DNA of 8,622 nucleotides from Bacillota bacterium (GTDB taxonomy: Bacteria > Bacillota > Dethiobacteria > DTU022). Each line of letters opens with the position of its first letter. Position 1 is the first letter of the stretch. The notes below the pieces were generated by a model. The model searched no databases. It saw only the letters and a program-made list of their open reading frames with translations, and was not told the origin of the DNA. The DNA lies in assembly GCA_012510305.1 (NCBI GenBank), contig JAAZIE010000060.1, positions 1 to 8,622 on the forward strand. The letters run 5' to 3'. A program made the position numbers and the translations under genes. This document shows, in pieces, positions 6,037 to 8,622 of this stretch.

Positions 6037-6873
6037 TTAAAGCTGCGGCGGCAGCTCCAGGGAAAGAGAGCCCAGGTTGCCGCCCTGGTAGTCGGCCAGA
6101 AAGAGCGCTGCAGCACGCTCCAGGTCGATCTTGCCCCCCGGTAGAAGACAGCCGCGGCTTGTCCCGATCTGCGCCAGCACTTTCGCCGGCGCATCTTCCT
6201 CCAGCCCGCCGTAGCGCTCCAGCAGGACTGACATTTTTCCCCGCTCCCGGTAGCGCTGCAGCAGCCAGTGCGCAGCCTGCTGCTGATCGGCCCGTTCAGG
6301 CGGCAGCGCCCCGATGGCGGTGAGCGGAAAAACCGCCTCCGGTGACAGCAGCGGCGGCAGGAGGCCCGGTGTATCGAGCAGCTCCACGCCGGCAAGCAGG
6401 CGCACCCACTGGCGGCCCCTGGTAATGCCGGGACGGTCGCCGGTCCGCGCCGCCGCCCGCCCCACCAGGTAATTGAGCAGGGTCGATTTACCCACATTGG
6501 GTATACCCACAATCACCAGGCGCAGCGGCCTTTTGAAACGGCTGCCGCGCAGTTGTGTTTTCTGTCTCTTTAAAAATTCCAAAAATGAATTCACCGTCGC
6601 GGGCACCTGCACGCTGGAAAGCGCTGCCTGCAGACCCCGCTTCTGAAAGTAAAAAAGCCACCGGGAGTTGATCTCTTTTTCTCCACGGTCGGCTTTATGC
6701 AGCAAGATCAGTTTTTGTTTATTTTTGCTGATGCGTTCCAGTTCCGGGTTGCGGCTGCTTACCGGAGCGCGCGCATCGATCAGCTCGACGACGAGGTCAA
6801 CCAACCGGAGATCTTTTTGCAAACGGCCGGCGGCCCGGGCCATCGTCCCGGGATACCACTGCGCATCCTTCAA
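6037..6873 (-). CDS. rbgA: Ribosome biogenesis GTPase RbgA (YlqF)
   Basis: Circularly permuted GTPase that acts late in assembly of the 50S ribosomal subunit. In 278 residues the order is QWYPGTMARA (5-14), ELIDARAPVSSRNP (30-43), G4 LHKAD (58-62), G1 GIPNVGKS (123-130), G2 GITRG (149-153) and G3 DTPG (167-170), followed by the C-terminal RNA-binding helical region. G4 before G1 is the hallmark of the permuted YlqF/YawG group. The G4 motif reads HKAD where NKxD is usual. The start is TTG at 6873, overlapping the lepB stop as TTGA; no in-frame ATG lies near, and AAGGCGG is about 7 nt upstream. Placement after rplS and lepB is standard for Bacillota and links it to ribosome production. Confidence 0.96.
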   Translation of the reverse strand: MKDAQWYPGTMARAAGRLQKDLRLVDLVVELIDARAPVSSRNPELERISKNKQKLILLHKADRGEKEINSRWLFYFQKRGLQAALSSVQVPATVNSFLEFLKRQKTQLRGSRFKRPLRLVIVGIPNVGKSTLLNYLVGRAAARTGDRPGITRGRQWVRLLAGVELLDTPGLLPPLLSPEAVFPLTAIGALPPERADQQQAAHWLLQRYRERGKMSVLLERYGGLEEDAPAKVLAQIGTSRGCLLPGGKIDLERAAALFLADYQGGNLGSLSLELPPQL

Positions 6874-7403
6874 TTTAATGCCGCCTTGCCGCTGAGCACC
6901 CTGGCCTCCCCCGGTGGCCAGAAAATCAGGCAGGCCCGGCCCATGATCTGCTCTTCGGAAACAAGCCCCACTACCGGATCCCGGCTGTCCTTGCTGTTGC
7001 GGCGGTAGTCGCCCATCATGAAAAAGAGACCGGGGGGGATCTCCACGGGACCATAATCGGGGTAATCTTTTTGCTCCAGCAGGTACGGTTCCTTCAAAGG
7101 ATCCCCGTTGCGGAATACAGTGCCACCGCGTATCTCCACCGTGTCTCCTCCCACGCCGATGAGCCGCTTGATAAAGGGCCTCCCGATGCGGCTGTCGAAG
7201 ACTATAATATCCCCGTAACCGGGCTCGTTGAAACGGTAAGAGATCTTGTCTACAACCAACCGGTTGCCGTCTTCAAGGGTGGGGTACATCGAGCCCCCAT
7301 CCACCTCAAATACCTCGAAAATAAAAAAGCGGATCAGCAGGGCCAAAATGACCGCGATGGTAATAGAACGAATCCATTCCCAGGTTTCGTTTGAGCGGCT
7401 CAT
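6870..7403 (-). CDS. lepB: Type I signal peptidase
   Basis: Membrane protease that removes signal peptides from exported proteins; it could process the hydrolase at 3734-4537. It has 177 residues, the short Gram-positive SipS-like form, with one N-terminal membrane segment (about 11-31) and the catalytic domain outside. The motif DGGSMYPTL carries nucleophile Ser38, RPFIKRLIGVGGD carries the general base Lys79, and MMGDYRRNSKDSRDPVVG (129-146) is the GD-NS-DSR box, with Tyr where Asn is common. The ATG at 7403 follows rplS by 24 bp; the nearest Shine-Dalgarno-like sequence, AAAGGA, is rather far upstream. Its TGA overlaps the rbgA TTG. Confidence 0.96.
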   Translation of the reverse strand: MSRSNETWEWIRSITIAVILALLIRFFIFEVFEVDGGSMYPTLEDGNRLVVDKISYRFNEPGYGDIIVFDSRIGRPFIKRLIGVGGDTVEIRGGTVFRNGDPLKEPYLLEQKDYPDYGPVEIPPGLFFMMGDYRRNSKDSRDPVVGLVSEEQIMGRACLIFWPPGEARVLSGKAALN

Positions 7404-7427
7404 CTTTTATCGCCATCCTTTTATTAA

Positions 7428-7769
7428 CTAACGAATTTCCCGGATTCGCGCCGCCCGGCCCCTTCGCTTGCGCAGGTAGTAGAGCTTGGCCCGCCGGACC
7501 CGCCCCCGTTTAATTACTTCGATCCGGCTAATCGAAGGCGAATGAAGCGGGAAAATACGCTCCACCCCGATCCCATAGGTAATCCGGCGTACCGTAAAGG
7601 TTTCCTTTAAACCCCGGCCCTGCCTTCTCAAAACCACACCTTCGAAGATCTGGGTCCGCTCGCGTGATCCTTCAACAACGGTCACATGAACCCTCACCGT
7701 ATCACCAGGGCCAAACCTGGGTACGTCTTCCTTGAGATACTGTTTTTCAACCTCTTTGATCAAATCCAT
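7428..7769 (-). CDS. rplS: 50S ribosomal protein L19
   Basis: Component of the large ribosomal subunit at the 30S/50S interface. Its 113 residues match the full family length, with the N-terminal helix (DLIKEVEKQYLKEDVPRF), PGDTVRVHVTVVEG, FEGVVLRRQG, FTVRRITYGIGVERIFPLHSP (64-84, the most conserved block) and the basic C-terminus RVRRAKLYYLRKRRGRAARI. The ATG at 7769 has GGGAGG about 11 nt upstream. It follows trmD by 124 bp, the usual order, and the gap may carry a regulatory leader. Confidence 0.98.
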   Translation of the reverse strand: MDLIKEVEKQYLKEDVPRFGPGDTVRVHVTVVEGSRERTQIFEGVVLRRQGRGLKETFTVRRITYGIGVERIFPLHSPSISRIEVIKRGRVRRAKLYYLRKRRGRAARIREIR

Positions 7770-7807
7770 GGCCTCTTGCGCCTCCCTGACATTTACCTTT
7801 TACTGCC

Positions 7808-7824
7808 GGCGAATCGGTTTCGCC
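7808..7824 (-). promoter_or_regulatory. Hairpin in the rplS leader, possible L19 autoregulatory element
   Basis: In the 124-bp trmD-rplS gap the minus strand forms GGCGAA-ACCGA-TTCGCC, a 6-bp stem with a 5-nt loop and no U-tract, so it is not a terminator. A longer-range pairing CCGGA/TCCGG is possible further upstream. Leaders before rplS are known in some Bacillota; assignment to that class here is a guess from position. No good promoter is seen in the gap. Confidence 0.3.
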
Positions 7825-7893
7825 CCTCTTTACAACTACCTTTATTACTATTGCCCGTCCCGGATACTAATACCTTTTTTAGGCGGTTTCCGG

Positions 7894-8622
7894 TCAACTG
7901 CCGTTAAACTTTTCCAGGCTTCGCTTTTCATCCGGTGAAAGCTCCGCCCGCTGAAGCAGATCCGGGCGCCGCCGGTACGTTCTCAGCAGCGACTGCCGCC
8001 GCCGCCAGCGGGCAATTTTGCCGTGATCTCCCGATAACAGCACCGGCGGTACGGCTTTTCCCCGGAAAACCGCCGGCCGGGTGTACTGCGGATACTCCAA
8101 CAGCGAATCGCTGTGCGATTCTTCAGCCAGGCTTCCTTCTTCCAGGAAACCCGGCAGCAGCCGCACCACGGCATCGACCACTACAGCTGCAGCGAGCTCT
8201 CCCCCGGTGAGCACATAATCGCCGAGAGATATTTCATCGTCCACCAGCGCCTCCCTGACCCTTTCGTCCACGCCTTCGTAACGGGTGCAGATCATCAGCA
8301 GACGTTCTTCCCGGGATAGTTCTCGGGCTAAAGCCTGGTTGAATGTGCGTCCCTGCGGGGTCAGCAGGATGACCCGGGCACGGGGGGCGCCGCTTTTTCC
8401 CTGCAGCGTCTCCACCGCTTCGAAGATCGGCTCCGGTTTAAAGATCATTCCGCTGCCGCCGCCGTAGGGCGCGTCGTCAACCTGGCGGTGCCGGCCGCGG
8501 GCAAAAGAACGCAGATCGATGAGCTCGAGCTGCACCAGGCCCCGTTCAACGGCCCGTTTAAACATGCTCTCGCTGAAGGGCCCTTCAAGCATACCCGGAA
8601 ATATGCTCACAATCTCAATCTT
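7894..8622 (-). CDS. trmD: tRNA (guanine-N1)-methyltransferase TrmD (initiator beyond window)
   Basis: Uses S-adenosylmethionine to methylate G37 of tRNAs, preventing frameshifts; cytoplasmic SPOUT-class dimer. The frame runs to the window edge, where the last codons read K-I-E-I-V-S-I-F-P-G-M. Comparison with family starts such as MKIDILTLFP implies that only the initiator codon is missing, giving about 243 residues; the internal GTG at 8610 is not the real start. Numbering Lys as 2, visible marks are DDAPYGGGSGM (50-60), LLTPQGRTFNQ (87-97), CTRYEGVDERV (113-123), the knot loop SLGDYVLTGGELAA (133-146), DAVVRLLPG with Arg155, and HSDSLLEYPQYTRP with Asp173, the likely general base. It heads the visible operon; rimM and rpsP would be expected just outside. 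Confidence 0.98.
   Translation of the reverse strand, partial: KIEIVSIFPGMLEGPFSESMFKRAVERGLVQLELIDLRSFARGRHRQVDDAPYGGGSGMIFKPEPIFEAVETLQGKSGAPRARVILLTPQGRTFNQALARELSREERLLMICTRYEGVDERVREALVDDEISLGDYVLTGGELAAAVVVDAVVRLLPGFLEEGSLAEESHSDSLLEYPQYTRPAVFRGKAVPPVLLSGDHGKIARWRRRQSLLRTYRRRPDLLQRAELSPDEKRSLEKFNGS

Noticed and set aside
5976..6512. Minus-strand open frame of 178 codons
   Set aside because: It lies in another frame of rbgA; its Arg/Cys/Trp-rich product fits a GC-rich shadow frame. The short end of it in the rbgA-rnhB gap (ATG at 6023, 15 codons) lacks a ribosome site.

Overview
The window looks like a chromosomal segment of a GC-rich Clostridia-like member of the Bacillota. The right half carries the conserved block trmD-rplS-lepB-rbgA-rnhB-yraN in the order usual for that phylum, with 4-nt stop/start overlaps and GTG/TTG starts. 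A c-di-AMP (ydaO/yuaA-class) riboswitch sits in front of a LysM/SleB-type cell-wall hydrolase, a pairing also typical of Gram-positive bacteria. Nothing in the window allows a species call.

Layout. (1) 1-2148, minus strand: the first 716 codons of a GH2 LacZ-type beta-galactosidase, whose C-terminus lies beyond the left edge. (2) 2149-2370: a divergent promoter region. A strong sigma-A promoter and a possible 11-codon leader peptide face right; a weak promoter and palindrome face lacZ. (3) 2371-3420, plus strand: an extended-SDR NAD(P)-dependent epimerase/dehydratase of unknown substrate. (4) 3421-3733: no gene. It holds three members of a dispersed intergenic repeat and a long bidirectional terminator whose stem resembles a REP-like dispersed palindrome. 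(5) 3734-4537, minus: a secreted two-LysM SleB/CwlJ-like hydrolase, with its c-di-AMP riboswitch at 4558-4656 and promoter at 4670-4698. (6) 4680-4818: the terminator of the upstream operon, with the hydrolase promoter embedded in it, plus an AT-rich inverted repeat. (7) 4816-8622, minus: yraN, rnhB, rbgA, lepB, rplS and trmD, with trmD lacking only its initiator codon at the right edge.

How the parts work together. The trmD-to-yraN block is a housekeeping operon for tRNA modification, 50S subunit protein and assembly, protein export, RNA/DNA hybrid removal and a nuclease-fold protein. The hydrolase is a separate unit in the same direction, probably tuned to cell-wall or osmotic state through c-di-AMP. 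The epimerase and hydrolase genes converge on a shared terminator. lacZ and the epimerase diverge from one control region.

I found no wholly new system. The most notable points are the compact terminator/promoter/riboswitch arrangement before the hydrolase, the coupled leader ORF before the epimerase, and the two kinds of dispersed repeat between the convergent genes. All assignments come from reading the sequence and recalled family motifs; no database search was run.
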